Below, piece after piece: positions 35,229 through 44,212 of a stretch of DNA of 64,000 bases. Origin of the DNA: Chryseobacterium tagetis (GTDB lineage Bacteria > Bacteroidota > Bacteroidia > Flavobacteriales > Weeksellaceae); contig NZ_JAERSE020000004.1 of assembly GCF_016735585.2 (NCBI RefSeq), positions 372,001 through 436,000 of the forward strand, in the 5' to 3' direction. The translations under genes were made by a program, and so were the position numbers. Every line of letters begins with the position of its first letter. The stretch's first letter is position 1. The notes under the pieces are model-generated. The model ran no database searches. It worked only from the letters and a program-made list of their open reading frames with translations, and was not told the origin of the DNA.

Positions 35229-35756
35229 TTATTTAAAAAATATCGAACCAATAATATCATACAGTTTTACAAGTCCTAAAACAAGAAGTAAAATCATCCC
35301 TCCAATCACTAAGTAAAATTTCACTGTATTCAAAAAGCTATCTTTAGATTCTTCCGAAGTTCCTTTTTCTCTTCTTTTTCTTTTAAAATCTGGAATATGT
35401 TTTGTCTTTTTATAGCTATCAGATTCCAGTTCTTTTAAAATATTTTTTGCATAATTGGAAAGTTTATCTTTATCTCCACGGAATACAATATCTTTTAAGA
35501 TAGCATTTCCAGAATTACTGAATGTATTTCTATACATTTCAATCGCTTCTTTCATTTCAAAATTTTCAATTTCGGACAAGATCCAAAACTTTCCTGCTTC
35601 ATCTTTAAATCCTGAATCATAATAAATTTGTGCTAATTTTTCTCTTAAAGAAATATCATCAGGAAATTCATTGATTAAATTTCTCAATCTGTCACAGGCT
35701 TTTTTCTTTCTTCCTGCATTCAAATCTTTTTCGATCCTGTTGAAAATATCTTCCAT
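35229..35756 (-). CDS. DUF6584-like tail-anchored helical protein
   Basis: A 175-aa protein with TPR-like helices at the N-terminus (EDIFNRIEKDLNAGRKKKAC, then LREKLAQIYYDSGFKDEAGKFW). A C-terminal membrane anchor foll­ows (YLVIGGMILLLVLGLV). I place it in the DUF6584-type family from memory; function unknown. The start at 35756 is preferred because it opens the conserved helical domain and the upstream extension is unstructured. It lies downstream of rsr and the 209-aa gene and directly upstream of the Y-RNA promoter. Confidence 0.62.
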   Translation of the reverse strand: MEDIFNRIEKDLNAGRKKKACDRLRNLINEFPDDISLREKLAQIYYDSGFKDEAGKFWILSEIENFEMKEAIEMYRNTFSNSGNAILKDIVFRGDKDKLSNYAKNILKELESDSYKKTKHIPDFKRKRREKGTSEESKDSFLNTVKFYLVIGGMILLLVLGLVKLYDIIGSIFFK

Positions 35757-35848
35757 GATTATTTTTATAATTAAGTCGTTCGTTTTGCCTTGAAGCAAAA
35801 GAACCAAAAGTTCAAGACTTGGAAATTCCGGCTAAAAATTTAATGTAA

Positions 35849-36478
35849 CTAACCAAAATATTCATCTTTTGCGAAGAAAGTGATTTGAGTAGTATTTAAA
35901 TTAATCAACATAAATCCCTCATACAGTCCTTCATCAAACCCGCTCCAATCTGCAAGCTTAAAGATCATACATTTTTTATTATCAAATAAAATGTTAATAA
36001 AATCACTAATTATTTTGTTTGTAAATGAATCAGATAAATTCCAGTGTTTATACAAACTTCCCCTTTTTGCAATCTCATATAATTGCTTTTTCAATTGCTT
36101 AATATTAATATCAAATATTGGCACCTTTCTGAAATCTTCAAGCGAATTGTATTCTTGAGTAATACTTACAAAGTCATCATCTTTATAAAAACTTAGGTGC
36201 AATTTTTTCAAAGATTTGTTTTTTATAAAGTTAAAAATGAAATCTTTCGCATCATCTGTTGCAATTTCAAAAGGTGCTTTCCTTTCAAAACCGCTCCTGT
36301 TCTTATTGACTGAATTTAAATATTCTTTTAATCTTAAATTATCAGTTTTGACCGTTTTAACAAAGAAAAATCCATTAAAATTTAAATTAGAATATTCTTT
36401 TATAAATTCAGTTTCCTTCAAGTTTATATCTATTTCATTAAACTCAAAATCTGCTAATTCTTTATATTTATTTTCCAT
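35849..36478 (-). CDS. Protein of unknown function
   Basis: A 209-aa soluble protein rich in Asn, Lys, Phe and Asp. I recognise no domain. Segments include PFEIATDDAKDFIFNFIKNK and CMIFKLADWSGFDEGLYEGF. No signal peptide or membrane segment. It sits between rsr and the DUF6584-like gene on the same strand, but a dispersed repeat separates it from rsr, so co-transcription is uncertain. Confidence 0.55.
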   Translation of the reverse strand: MENKYKELADFEFNEIDINLKETEFIKEYSNLNFNGFFFVKTVKTDNLRLKEYLNSVNKNRSGFERKAPFEIATDDAKDFIFNFIKNKSLKKLHLSFYKDDDFVSITQEYNSLEDFRKVPIFDINIKQLKKQLYEIAKRGSLYKHWNLSDSFTNKIISDFINILFDNKKCMIFKLADWSGFDEGLYEGFMLINLNTTQITFFAKDEYFG

Positions 36479-36497
36479 TTTTGAAGTATTACTTTCC

Positions 36498-36587
36498 TAG
36501 CCCCGATTGCAACGGCATCCTTTTTCTGTAATGGCTTAAAAAAAGCGTTGGCGAAAAAGATACAGTGAAAAGCGGGATTAAGCTCCT
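36498..36587. repeat. Dispersed flavobacterial repeat
   Basis: About 90 bp beginning TAGCCCCGATTGCAACGGCA and ending AGCGGGATTAAGCTCC. Elements of this type recur in Chryseobacterium-like spacers as imperfect palindromes. It lies between rsr and the next gene. Confidence 0.5.
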
Positions 36588-36662
36588 AAATTAAAGTAAT
36601 AATCCAATCAGAAGATCACTTATCATTTATGATTTATAACTTATATTTTAAAGGAGTGCCTT

Positions 36663-38180
36663 TTACAACACTACTTTTTTTATCATTTCTACCGCCGATT
36701 TTTTGTCTTCCAAAGCATTCAGTACATCGAAAATTTTGTCGGACCAGCCTGCGATAAGGTATATATCATTTTTTCTGATATCCAAAGGCTGTTTTCCGTA
36801 ACCAGCCAAATCAAAAATATACAGTTTTGCATTTGGATTGAGTTTTTTATACTTATTCCATGAATTTTCAAATGAATTTCTTCCTCTGTTGCTATCCCAA
36901 AGCTGAGTGTCTGTAAATAACATTATTTTATCTACATTTTCATTTCTTCTGATCAAATCATCAATCACCAAATATCCGTTTGTAGAATACCCTACCTCAC
37001 CTTCTCTTTTATAGAAAGCATCCACGTTTCTTAAAATACTGCTTTTAGGCATTGAAACTCTCTTCCAAGTGTCACCAAACATTCCTGAAACCACATTTTT
37101 GCATTGTGACTGCAACATCATTGACATTAGTAATCCAATATCATACAACAACACTTTGGATCTTGGAGAAACCGGCTTTTGCATAGAACCTGAGACATCT
37201 GCTGCTATTACTACCGAAGTTTCAAAGCCGAAACCTTTGATATTTTTCGCACTTACCATTACCGCATCTTCCAATGCTTCCAAGATTGATGACAAATATT
37301 TTGAATCAATCGTTTTCAATTCTCTATATGCTGCCAAAAATCTGAATGGTAATTGCTTTGAGTTTCTCACCGCTTTTTCATCCGACAAATAGCTGCAAAT
37401 TTTGTTCATGGCTTCCGGAGAAACATCTGCTTCCAAAATATTTCTAAGGTTCCGTAAGGTTGCCATATACCCTAATTTATTACTGAAAATCAATTCTTCC
37501 CACTTATTTTTGAACGCTAATTTCCGTGCTGCATCATCGGCAAATTTTGTCTGCCCCAACACAGAAAGCTCAACTTCCCAAGTATATGGAGTTTCCAACG
37601 AGTCGTTTACAATTTTGTTGAAAATTTCTTGTTGATTTTCATCTTTTGCTTTTGGATGCACCAGAAACAAAGCATCTTTTAAAGTTACTTCTGCTTTTCT
37701 GTTGTATTTAGCGAATTGATATTCATCAAATTTGTTGAATGATTTCACCAATCCTTTTTGAACTTGTTTTGATAGCTTATTCAGTTTTTTCAAATCGGTT
37801 CTGTCGTTTGCCAATTGGTAATACGCCAGTAATTCTGTGATTTCGTCTGCTCGTTGAACAACTCCGTCAACAGTTCTGCTTACCAAGTCTGTACCTGAAG
37901 TCTGTTTCGCCAATTCGGTTGTCAAAACCAATGGAATTGAACGCAAATACATATCTTTTCTTGCATACACTGCCAGTTTTGCCACGAACTCAGGATCGTT
38001 TTTCTCAATCAGAGACTGGATTCTCGCCAATCTGTCATTTCCTTTTTCATAGGTTGTGTTTGATAATCCTGTTGTAACAACAGCACTATATAATTCTTCT
38101 GCAGGTGTCATTGTATACGCTTTTGCACCTTCGTAGTTTATTACTACTTTATTTTCTTTTCTTAAAAAATTAAATTTCAT
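36663..38180 (-). CDS. rsr: Ro60/Rsr TROVE-domain RNA-binding protein
   Basis: A 505-aa orthologue of the Ro60 autoantigen. The N-terminal two thirds form the TROVE HEAT-repeat ring (YTMTPAEELYSAVVTTGLSN, KLAVYARKDMYLRSIPLVL, LSVLGQTKFADDAARKLAFK). The C-terminal vWA domain has an intact MIDAS: DVSGSM near residue 330, STNGY and FTDTQ. In bacteria Rsr binds Y RNAs and tethers polynucleotide phosphorylase, sorting damaged or misfolded RNA. Five Y-RNA-like genes lie 1.5 kb downstream under an identical promoter element. Confidence 0.95.
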   Translation of the reverse strand: MKFNFLRKENKVVINYEGAKAYTMTPAEELYSAVVTTGLSNTTYEKGNDRLARIQSLIEKNDPEFVAKLAVYARKDMYLRSIPLVLTTELAKQTSGTDLVSRTVDGVVQRADEITELLAYYQLANDRTDLKKLNKLSKQVQKGLVKSFNKFDEYQFAKYNRKAEVTLKDALFLVHPKAKDENQQEIFNKIVNDSLETPYTWEVELSVLGQTKFADDAARKLAFKNKWEELIFSNKLGYMATLRNLRNILEADVSPEAMNKICSYLSDEKAVRNSKQLPFRFLAAYRELKTIDSKYLSSILEALEDAVMVSAKNIKGFGFETSVVIAADVSGSMQKPVSPRSKVLLYDIGLLMSMMLQSQCKNVVSGMFGDTWKRVSMPKSSILRNVDAFYKREGEVGYSTNGYLVIDDLIRRNENVDKIMLFTDTQLWDSNRGRNSFENSWNKYKKLNPNAKLYIFDLAGYGKQPLDIRKNDIYLIAGWSDKIFDVLNALEDKKSAVEMIKKVVL

Positions 38181-38240
38181 GGGTACTGTTTTTAGTTAAA
38201 CATTTTTAGAGGATTATCATTCCTTCTCTGATTTCTGATG

Positions 38241-38275
38241 CAAAGTAAGGATAGACTTACGCAATCTTTTTGCGT
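38241..38275 (-). promoter_or_regulatory. Promoter b of the RNA-surveillance regulon (rsr)
   Basis: Minus strand: ACGCAAAAAGATTGCG (38260-38275), 11-nt spacer, -7 TTACTTTG (38241-38248), then a leader of about 55 nt to rsr. The element matches RCGYAAAWAGAWTGCG and is identical to the site at 43628-43643. Confidence 0.8.
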
Positions 38276-38360
38276 ATTTATTTTTTTGTGAAAAAGTTTT
38301 TATTTTTTGATTATATAAGAACAAGACAATATCTTTTAAAGTGTATCAATCTCCACAAAG

Positions 38361-38442
38361 TTTGTCATTCCGTAGGAATCTAAGCATAGTATTAATATAA
38401 TTTAGATTCCACGCTATACTTCGTTTCGCTCTGAACGACAAA
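38361..38442. repeat. Dispersed inverted-repeat element
   Basis: About 80 bp with ends TTTGTCATTC and GAACGACAAA and inner arms GGAATCTAA / TTAGATTCC. It belongs to the same GTCATTCTGA-type family as the elements at 46910 and 48012. Non-coding; probably a REP- or MITE-like element. Confidence 0.6.
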
Positions 38443-38545
38443 CGAACCGTTAAACAAACAACAACTCTTCACCAAAATAAAATCTATCTATCATTCATTT
38501 TATATAAAGGAATTGAAAGAGAAAAGTTTTTCAAAATCCGTTGTC

Positions 38546-38553
38546 TAGATTTG
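38546..38553 (+). promoter_or_regulatory. -7 promoter element of the VOC gene at 38573
   Basis: TAGATTTG matches TAnnTTTG, 20 bp before the ATG. Confidence 0.45.
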
Positions 38554-38572
38554 TTTTATTAAAATTAAAACT

Positions 38573-39025
38573 ATGATCAAAGGATTATATGAAACCCATG
38601 TTCAGGTAAGCGATCTGAATACTGCCATAGAATTCTATACTAAAGTCTTGGGATTGGAATTTGCCCATAAAGATGAAACCCGCCCCATTGCATTTTTATG
38701 GATTGGAAAAAATAAAGAATCAATGTTGGGTTTGTGGGAACAAAAAGAGAATTTGCAAACGAGACATTTTGCCTTCACTGCTGATACAAAAGATATTTTA
38801 AAATATTCCGTTGAGTTTTTAAAAAATAAAGATTTAAAACCTTATAATTTTTTGAAAAACGGAAGTAACCAACCGATGGTTTTTGCCTGGATGCCGGCTT
38901 TAGCGATTTACTTTAATGATCCCGACGGAAATCAATTGGAATTTATATCCATTCTGGAAGGCGGTGGAAAACCCGAGTTGGGTGTTCTTTCTTATGAAGA
39001 ATGGCTGGAAAAAACTAAGTCATAG
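38573..39025 (+). CDS. VOC family (glyoxalase-like) protein
   Basis: A 150-aa vicinal-oxygen-chelate fold: YETHVQVSDLNTAIEFYTKV opens module 1 and AIYFNDPDGNQLEFISIL closes module 2. Metal ligands are plausible at H9, the mid-module His of RHFAF and the final Glu. Substrate unknown. It is the only plus-strand gene between the XRE and MarR loci and overlaps the convergent 566-aa gene by 11 bp. Confidence 0.82.
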   Translation: MIKGLYETHVQVSDLNTAIEFYTKVLGLEFAHKDETRPIAFLWIGKNKESMLGLWEQKENLQTRHFAFTADTKDILKYSVEFLKNKDLKPYNFLKNGSNQPMVFAWMPALAIYFNDPDGNQLEFISILEGGGKPELGVLSYEEWLEKTKS

Positions 39026-40715
39026 ACAAAAGTTCTTTAATCATTTCAGAAAAAATAACCGTTTCACTAATCCAGGTTTCGTCATAAAAAAAGCAATAGC
39101 GATTGGTATAATACGATTCATTCATTAATCTGAAACTCAGTTTATTTTCATGTTCATGATTATTGAGAATTTCACATTTTATTTCATCCGAAAGTAAATC
39201 TATGGTTAAATGCGCGTAAATTCCCCTAGCATTAAAATAATCAGTCTCTATTTTGTTGACTGATTTTTTTATATGATAAAAATAAGCTGCCCCAAGCTCA
39301 TTTGACAATGCTTTGGAAAACCTATCTATTTCCTCCTCATTATCTACAAAATACAAGCATGCAAAACTTCCGCTCCATGCTACTTTTAGATTTGAATTAC
39401 TCAATAGCAAATGTATTTCAGAATCCCGGTTATCATGTCCTTTATATTTCATGAACTGAGATTCGAAATCAAAAAATGGAAAAGCAGGTTTTTCAGGAAC
39501 TAAACTGTTAAGACTTTTATAATAATCATTATTTACAGGACTTATATTGTAGAAATAATCATTTTCATACTGTTCTTTAGAATACAGCCTTTCATCAATC
39601 CTGTTGTCTATATAATTGATAACTTCCCCGTTTTGATTAAAATTAACTTTCACAGAATAGGTTCCGAACAATGGCGTTATATACGACTCATGCATTTTAA
39701 AAGCTGAGATTATTTTCTGAATGGAATAATCTCGGGTTACTTTGGTTACCATCCTCGAATAATTATCAAAAACAGCTGTTCCGGTAAAAATAATCTTATT
39801 ATAATAATCATAGTCCATCACCAAAAAATCATATACATGGTAATTATTTTCAATCCTGTGATTATAATAAATGATGTTTCCGTTTAAAAAGGAATCAAGC
39901 TCCGAAACATTTTTCATATTGTCATGAAAAACCTCTGCACGGCTCATATACGTATTTTCTTCCCGTCCTTTCAGAGATTCTGCTGTACAGATTATTCGTT
40001 TTTTGAGTTTTTGATTCTCAAAGATTTCCTGTGTATATTCAAAAAGAGATTTTGCTTCTTTTTCCGGAATATATTTTCCTAAATGATTTTTATAAAGCTC
40101 ACTATACTCTGTAACCGGATTCTGAATTTCCGGGATTTCCGGTAATCCTGCTGCAAAGTATTTACCATAATCGGTTTCGAAAAATCCTTTCTCTGCAATT
40201 TCATCGATTGTATAGCTCCAGCGATCCCATCCGTCTTCGACCTCAATCTCTTTCTGGAGAATATTCCCGTTATCATCATACTCAAAGCCTTCCCAAGCAG
40301 AAAACTCTGAGCTATGGTAATAAGCATATTTTTTTGCAGATTCCGGTTTATCTGTAATAGGATCGATCCATTGAGAAAAAACTTTTTTCCCTTTCACATC
40401 ATATACTTTTATTTTTCTTTTCTGAAGGATATTGCGATCATAGCACTCCACATTCCATTTTGTAAATCCATTCTTTTCTTCAGAAAAACGGTAGATTTCA
40501 ACTTCATATTCCAGAGATTTCACATTCACTGTTTTATGATCGCGAATGAAATATTTTCTTCTGATTATTTTTCTTTTTTCAAAATAAATAATTTCCTGAA
40601 GAATATCTTTTACATAGACTTTTTTAATAAACTCGGGTTCAAAAAAAGCCTGTTGAAGATCAATTTCTGTTTGTCCTTTAAGAACAGAATCTGTAAAATA
40701 CCGGCTGTTTTCCAA
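39015..40715 (-). CDS. Large protein of unknown function, possibly the 3' part of a broken gene
   Basis: A 566-aa frame without a recognisable domain, rich in Tyr, Asn and Lys. It includes FEYDDNGNILQKEIEVEDGW, a repeat style seen in MORN-like immunity proteins. It would have to start at a TTG (40713-40715). In the same frame an amber stop lies just upstream, and beyond it a further about 55 coherent codons continue toward the 40868-41281 gene. The present start may thus be an artefact of disruption. A purine-rich GAGGAA precedes the TTG, so independent translation is not excluded. Confidence 0.5.
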   Translation of the reverse strand: MENSRYFTDSVLKGQTEIDLQQAFFEPEFIKKVYVKDILQEIIYFEKRKIIRRKYFIRDHKTVNVKSLEYEVEIYRFSEEKNGFTKWNVECYDRNILQKRKIKVYDVKGKKVFSQWIDPITDKPESAKKYAYYHSSEFSAWEGFEYDDNGNILQKEIEVEDGWDRWSYTIDEIAEKGFFETDYGKYFAAGLPEIPEIQNPVTEYSELYKNHLGKYIPEKEAKSLFEYTQEIFENQKLKKRIICTAESLKGREENTYMSRAEVFHDNMKNVSELDSFLNGNIIYYNHRIENNYHVYDFLVMDYDYYNKIIFTGTAVFDNYSRMVTKVTRDYSIQKIISAFKMHESYITPLFGTYSVKVNFNQNGEVINYIDNRIDERLYSKEQYENDYFYNISPVNNDYYKSLNSLVPEKPAFPFFDFESQFMKYKGHDNRDSEIHLLLSNSNLKVAWSGSFACLYFVDNEEEIDRFSKALSNELGAAYFYHIKKSVNKIETDYFNARGIYAHLTIDLLSDEIKCEILNNHEHENKLSFRLMNESYYTNRYCFFYDETWISETVIFSEMIKELLSMT

Positions 40716-40867
40716 TTGATATTCCTCACCCTAAATGATAAAAGGGAAAAAAGAAAGATAGAAGGTTTTTGAAATTTCCAGTACATGAATTTCTGAAAAG
40801 ACCTCAATTGTTTTAAGAATCTCTGTTTTTTTGAGTAAAGGCTGCCCCGTCGAAAAATACTCGAAAC

Positions 40868-41281
40868 TCAATTTTTCTCCTTTAGCAGAATACACACTTT
40901 TTTGTGGTAGTAATCTTCTTTATCAGGATAAAATAATGCGATATTTCTTTTTTCTGAGTCTTCTACTCTAATTTCCTCATTTTGAAGGTTGCATTTTGAA
41001 TATTTCCGGAAGTGTAATATGCTGTAATCTTCGTATTTCTTAACCCGTATCACAGTAACTGACGAAATAAAAATATTACGAAATAAAATGTCCTCATCAG
41101 GAATATTTTCATCAGAGACATATATTTCTAAGCTTAAAAGTTCACCTTTAAAATACGTTTCTACTTTCTGAAGCTCATCATGTTGATAGATATGTTTCTG
41201 ATACATTCTTTTTCCAGAAAGTTCATCTTCATTCAATATTGTTTTTCGGTCTCTTGCTGTATATACAATTCTTTCTTCCAT
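40868..41281 (-). CDS. N-terminal fragment of a broken or frameshifted gene
   Basis: A 137-aa frame (MEERIVYTARDRKTILNEDE...). The start at 41281 is preferred because the upstream extension is a short hydrophobic run. It ends four codons after a T6 run at 40898-40903. Shifting frame there gives a coherent continuation, SVYSAKGEKLSFEYFSTGQP, to an in-frame stop just before the 566-aa gene. Reading frame quality on both sides suggests a single larger ancestral protein. The function is unknown. Confidence 0.5.
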   Translation of the reverse strand: MEERIVYTARDRKTILNEDELSGKRMYQKHIYQHDELQKVETYFKGELLSLEIYVSDENIPDEDILFRNIFISSVTVIRVKKYEDYSILHFRKYSKCNLQNEEIRVEDSEKRNIALFYPDKEDYYHKKVCILLKEKN

Positions 41282-41389
41282 TCCTGATAAAAGTAATAAA
41301 ATAATTATCAATATAAAGTCTATTTTATCTCAAAAAATAAGACAGGCTTTGCTTTCACAAAACCCATCTTTATAATAATGGTTATTAAT

Positions 41390-42487
41390 TTACTTTGTAA
41401 AAATTTCCTTCAGCTGAGAAACGATATTACTGTTTCCGGAAACGGTGATATCTCCAATTTTGTCGGCGATTTTTTCCATATATTCCATTTCTTTCAGCTT
41501 CCAGAGTACTTCATTTTCTTCCATTAATTTCGCTGTATTCAGCAAACTTCTTGTGGAAGCGGTTTCTTCACGTCTCATGATGCTGTTTGCCTGAGCTTTT
41601 TTCTCCGCAATCAAAACCTGATTCATGATTTCTTTCATTTCTCCTGTCAAGATCACGTCTCTGATTCCTGCATCAGAAGCTTTCAAACCTAGTTCTTCTG
41701 CTTTGTTTCCAAGATTTTCAAGGATTTCTTTTCCTACAGAATCTTTTTTCACGAGCAATTCATCCAACGTTAAAGCTCCAACAAATTCACGCAAAGCCAA
41801 CTGCATCAGAATATATAACTGCTTATCATATTCTTTGTTTTCCATTAATGCCTTTTCAATATTTTCCACCTGAAAACGCACATAAAAATTGATACGAAGC
41901 ATCGCTTTATCTTTTGTCAACAATTCCTGACCTGCAATTTCCATTTGCTGCATTCTCATATCGATAGATTTTACATCGATGGAAATTTCGTTATTCCAAA
42001 AGTAGTAGGTTCCTGCTTCCAGTATTTTTGCTAATTTCCCGTCAATCAGCAAAAGACCTTTATATTGATTGGTGATAACAAACTTTCTTACGAAATTTTT
42101 CAACTTCATATTTTCAAGAATCGTTTTGGAAATTTTTTCCGTGATTTCCACTTTTGTCAAGTCGATTTTTTGAAATTCTCTGTTAAAAATTCCTTTCCAG
42201 AAAGCGTATTGCCCTACCGTCAGAACTTCTTTGAAAATTCCGTTTTCATACATCAGAACGATTTCACCGTCTTTTACTTCAACTACTTCCAATAGAGATT
42301 TCAGGCTTTCATTTTTCAATAAAAGATGAAGGTCAGTATTCGATTTAAACAAAGATTTCATATCATAAATTTCTACAGATTTGTTTCCAAACATCCAGAA
42401 ATTACCTTCTCTTAAAATCTCAATAAGGTTTCCGTTTTTGAAAACCAAACCTGTTTCATACGCTTTAATTTGTACATTCTTTATCAT
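41390..42487 (-). CDS. Slipin family SPFH protein
   Basis: A 365-aa band-7/slipin protein without an N-terminal membrane segment. SPFH core about 140-300: VITNQYKGLLLIDGKLAKIL, QELLTKDKAMLRINFYVRFQ and ELGLKASDAGIRDVILTGEM. A short coiled coil follows (IMNQVLIAEKKAQANSIMRR). Slipins are recurrent neighbours of bacterial RNA-repair genes. Here two permuted tRNA-like modules and a Cys-rich gene under the regulon promoter lie directly upstream on the same strand. Confidence 0.87.
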   Translation of the reverse strand: MIKNVQIKAYETGLVFKNGNLIEILREGNFWMFGNKSVEIYDMKSLFKSNTDLHLLLKNESLKSLLEVVEVKDGEIVLMYENGIFKEVLTVGQYAFWKGIFNREFQKIDLTKVEITEKISKTILENMKLKNFVRKFVITNQYKGLLLIDGKLAKILEAGTYYFWNNEISIDVKSIDMRMQQMEIAGQELLTKDKAMLRINFYVRFQVENIEKALMENKEYDKQLYILMQLALREFVGALTLDELLVKKDSVGKEILENLGNKAEELGLKASDAGIRDVILTGEMKEIMNQVLIAEKKAQANSIMRREETASTRSLLNTAKLMEENEVLWKLKEMEYMEKIADKIGDITVSGNSNIVSQLKEIFTK

Positions 42488-42638
42488 CGTTTTAATATTT
42501 TAAATGGTTATTAATTTCAATTAAAAAAAGAAAATCCGGAATCTCTTCTTCCAAAAACGGCGGAAGGAAAGTAATTCAGAAAAATTCATTGAGTTCGGAA
42601 TCTTATTTTCAAATACAGTTTCTAATTATTCAGATTTT

Positions 42639-42740
42639 GGGCGTGTCCCTCGCTTTGGCTTTACCAGCAACTTGGGTCGCTACGTTCGCTTCTATCTTTT
42701 TGCCTGCAAAAAAGGATATCCGTTACCATCGCTCACGCAG
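42639..42740. repeat. Dispersed flavobacterial repeat
   Basis: About 100 bp beginning GGGCGTGTCCCTCGCTTTGG and ending CCATCGCTCACGCAG. Of the type that recurs in Chryseobacterium-like genomes (GGGCGT...TATCTTTTT...AAAAAGGAT). It occupies the spacer between slipin and the tRNA-like modules. The remaining spacer to 42900 shows no gene. Confidence 0.5.
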
Positions 42741-42904
42741 AAAATCGTCCTTTTTAGAAATTTAATTGAGAATAATTAATTCTTCGTTCGAATTTCATTT
42801 TCAGAAAATATCTTTTCTTACAGGCTTTTTCAAAATGTTGATTCAACAACTGAAAAAATCCCGGACTTTTCCATGAACATTTTTAATGAGAACATTCAAA
42901 CTCT

Positions 42905-43022
42905 CTAAAAAAAATAGATTGTAAGTCTACTTTCAAACTACAGTGACAGTGTAGTGCTCTACCCAACTGAGCTATCCCGTGCGTAACGAGAGTGGGAGTC
43001 GAACCCACGCATAAAATCTATT
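42905..43022 (-). ncRNA. Permuted tRNA-like RNA Y7 with anticodon arm (GTC)
   Basis: Outer stem AATAGATT/AATCTATT. The module order is T arm GTGGG-TTCGACT-CCCAC, acceptor strand, short loop, acceptor strand (TCTCGT with ACGGGA, one wobble). D arm GCTC-AGTTGGGTA-GAGC follows, then a complete anticodon arm CTACA-CTGTCAC-TGTAG with loop anticodon GTC (Asp-like). A run of T follows the stem and could terminate transcription. No CCA is encoded because the acceptor end is closed by a loop. Confidence 0.75.
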
Positions 43023-43086
43023 GTTCTACCATTTGAACTATATCTCTTTTCAAGAGATAGAAGGATTTGAACCTTCAACCTATAGA
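43017..43086 (-). ncRNA. Permuted tRNA-like module Y6
   Basis: The anticodon-stem strands ATAGA and TCTAT are at the two ends. Between them run variable loop, T arm GAAGG-TTCAAAT-CCTTC, acceptor TATCTCT paired perfectly with AGAGATA across a tiny loop, TA, and D arm GTTC-AAATGGTA-GAAC. This is a full cloverleaf opened at the anticodon and sealed at the acceptor. It lies immediately upstream of Y7 and shares its boundary, so both probably come from one transcript starting at promoter c. Confidence 0.78.
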
Positions 43087-43234
43087 GCCGTATGAGATTT
43101 TTTTCGGAAAACCCCTAAAACCTTCAGGTCAAGCTGAACAGAATGAAATCATGTCTCTCAACAAATTCTTCTGCAATGGTGATATACTGAAACACCCAAC
43201 AAGACCCGCCTGATATCTTTACAGAAATACATTT

Positions 43235-43588
43235 TTAAAATATTTCTTTGATTATTATATGGTCTAAACTAAAATGTAAATATGTAGAAGTACAACAGTC
43301 TGAAGTTTCGGTAGCTACCTCATGTCCGTTTTTACAAAGTTTGTTTATTCCGTTTGAGCCTGAGCTTCCACAACAGCCTGAAAATCTTCTAGAATCTGAA
43401 TGGTCAATTAATTTTTCATCATCGAGATTGGTTAAAACAGCATTTTTCTGATTTAAATAAACAACCACTTCTTTTTCTTCCAGAATATCATATCCCCATT
43501 GCCATTTCAATTGAGATTCGGGAACAACATTTAAAACTTCTGTTAATTCCACTTCGCAAAATTTACATAATATCCGGATGTTTTTCAT
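43235..43588 (-). CDS. Small Cys-rich protein under the regulon promoter
   Basis: A 117-aa protein I do not recognise. It has a likely zinc-binding pattern: CKFC at 8-11, then GCCGSSGSNGINKLCKNGHE and SDCC. No membrane segment. Its promoter carries the same 16-bp element as rsr and the Y-RNA array, 21 bp or more upstream of the ATG. Downstream on the same strand are the permuted tRNA-like modules and slipin, so a role in RNA surveillance is inferred from context only. Confidence 0.62.
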   Translation of the reverse strand: MKNIRILCKFCEVELTEVLNVVPESQLKWQWGYDILEEKEVVVYLNQKNAVLTNLDDEKLIDHSDSRRFSGCCGSSGSNGINKLCKNGHEVATETSDCCTSTYLHFSLDHIIIKEIF

Positions 43589-43608
43589 CTTGTTTCGTTT
43601 TGATGATG

Positions 43609-43643
43609 CAAAATAAAAAGAGAATTACGCAATCTTTTTGCGT
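43609..43643 (-). promoter_or_regulatory. Promoter c of the RNA-surveillance regulon
   Basis: Minus strand: ACGCAAAAAGATTGCG (43628-43643), 11-nt spacer, -7 TTATTTTG (43609-43616), then GCATCA as at the rsr promoter. It drives the Cys-rich gene and probably Y6, Y7 and slipin. Confidence 0.78.
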
Positions 43644-43740
43644 TGCAATTATTTTTACAAAAAAATAAAATTCTTCATTATTAGCAATCTAAAATTCTAT
43701 TCAAAATTTAAAACCCAACATTATAATTAATTAAAATTTA

Positions 43741-43748
43741 TATATTTG
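43741..43748 (+). promoter_or_regulatory. -7 promoter element of the MarR operon
   Basis: TATATTTG matches TAnnTTTG, 36 bp before the ATG. Confidence 0.5.
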
Positions 43749-43784
43749 TACGATTAAAATACTTAACAACTCAAATATTATTCA

Positions 43785-44210
43785 ATGATAAATTCGGATT
43801 TATTATTTCTAATTAACCTTAATAAAATACAGTCGGTCATTTCTCGAAAATTTGATTCACTGAGTGTTCACGGACTTAATTTTAATGATTTTGTGATCCT
43901 TTATATTCTTTACAATTCATCTGAAAGTAAAATGCGCCGAATTGATTTAGCAGAAAAAATAGGATTAACAGCTTCCGGAGTTACACGTCTTTTAAATCCT
44001 TTAGAAAAAATCGGACTGGTTTCCAGAGAAGCCAACGAAAGAGATGCAAGGGTAAGTTATGTCGTGATTACAGAAACCGGAAAGAAGATTTTTGAAGAAG
44101 CAAAAACCACCGCAGAAAATATTACGAAAGACATTTTACCCGCGAAAAAAAGCAAATCTCTTCGTGCAATGAATGATCTTTTGTTTGATTTGGGAGGAAA
44201 TATTCAATAA
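43785..44210 (+). CDS. MarR family transcriptional regulator
   Basis: A 141-aa winged helix protein: LNFNDFVILYILYNSSESKM, recognition helix TASGVTRLLNPLEKIGLVSR and wing ANERDARVSYVVITETG. First gene of a plus-strand operon with a GIY-YIG-like protein and an alpha/beta hydrolase, separated by 2 bp each. It probably controls this operon in response to an aromatic or lipophilic ligand. Confidence 0.88.
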   Translation: MINSDLLFLINLNKIQSVISRKFDSLSVHGLNFNDFVILYILYNSSESKMRRIDLAEKIGLTASGVTRLLNPLEKIGLVSREANERDARVSYVVITETGKKIFEEAKTTAENITKDILPAKKSKSLRAMNDLLFDLGGNIQ

Positions 44211-44212
44211 AC

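Noticed and set aside
34616..35236. Two short plus-strand frames in the Y-RNA array
   Set aside because: They are chance openings across structured RNA genes whose stems are supported on the minus strand.
34351..43086. tRNA fragments left as integration attachment duplications
   Set aside because: Complete T, acceptor and D elements with compensating pairs occur in a consistent permuted order in several units, which att remnants would not show.
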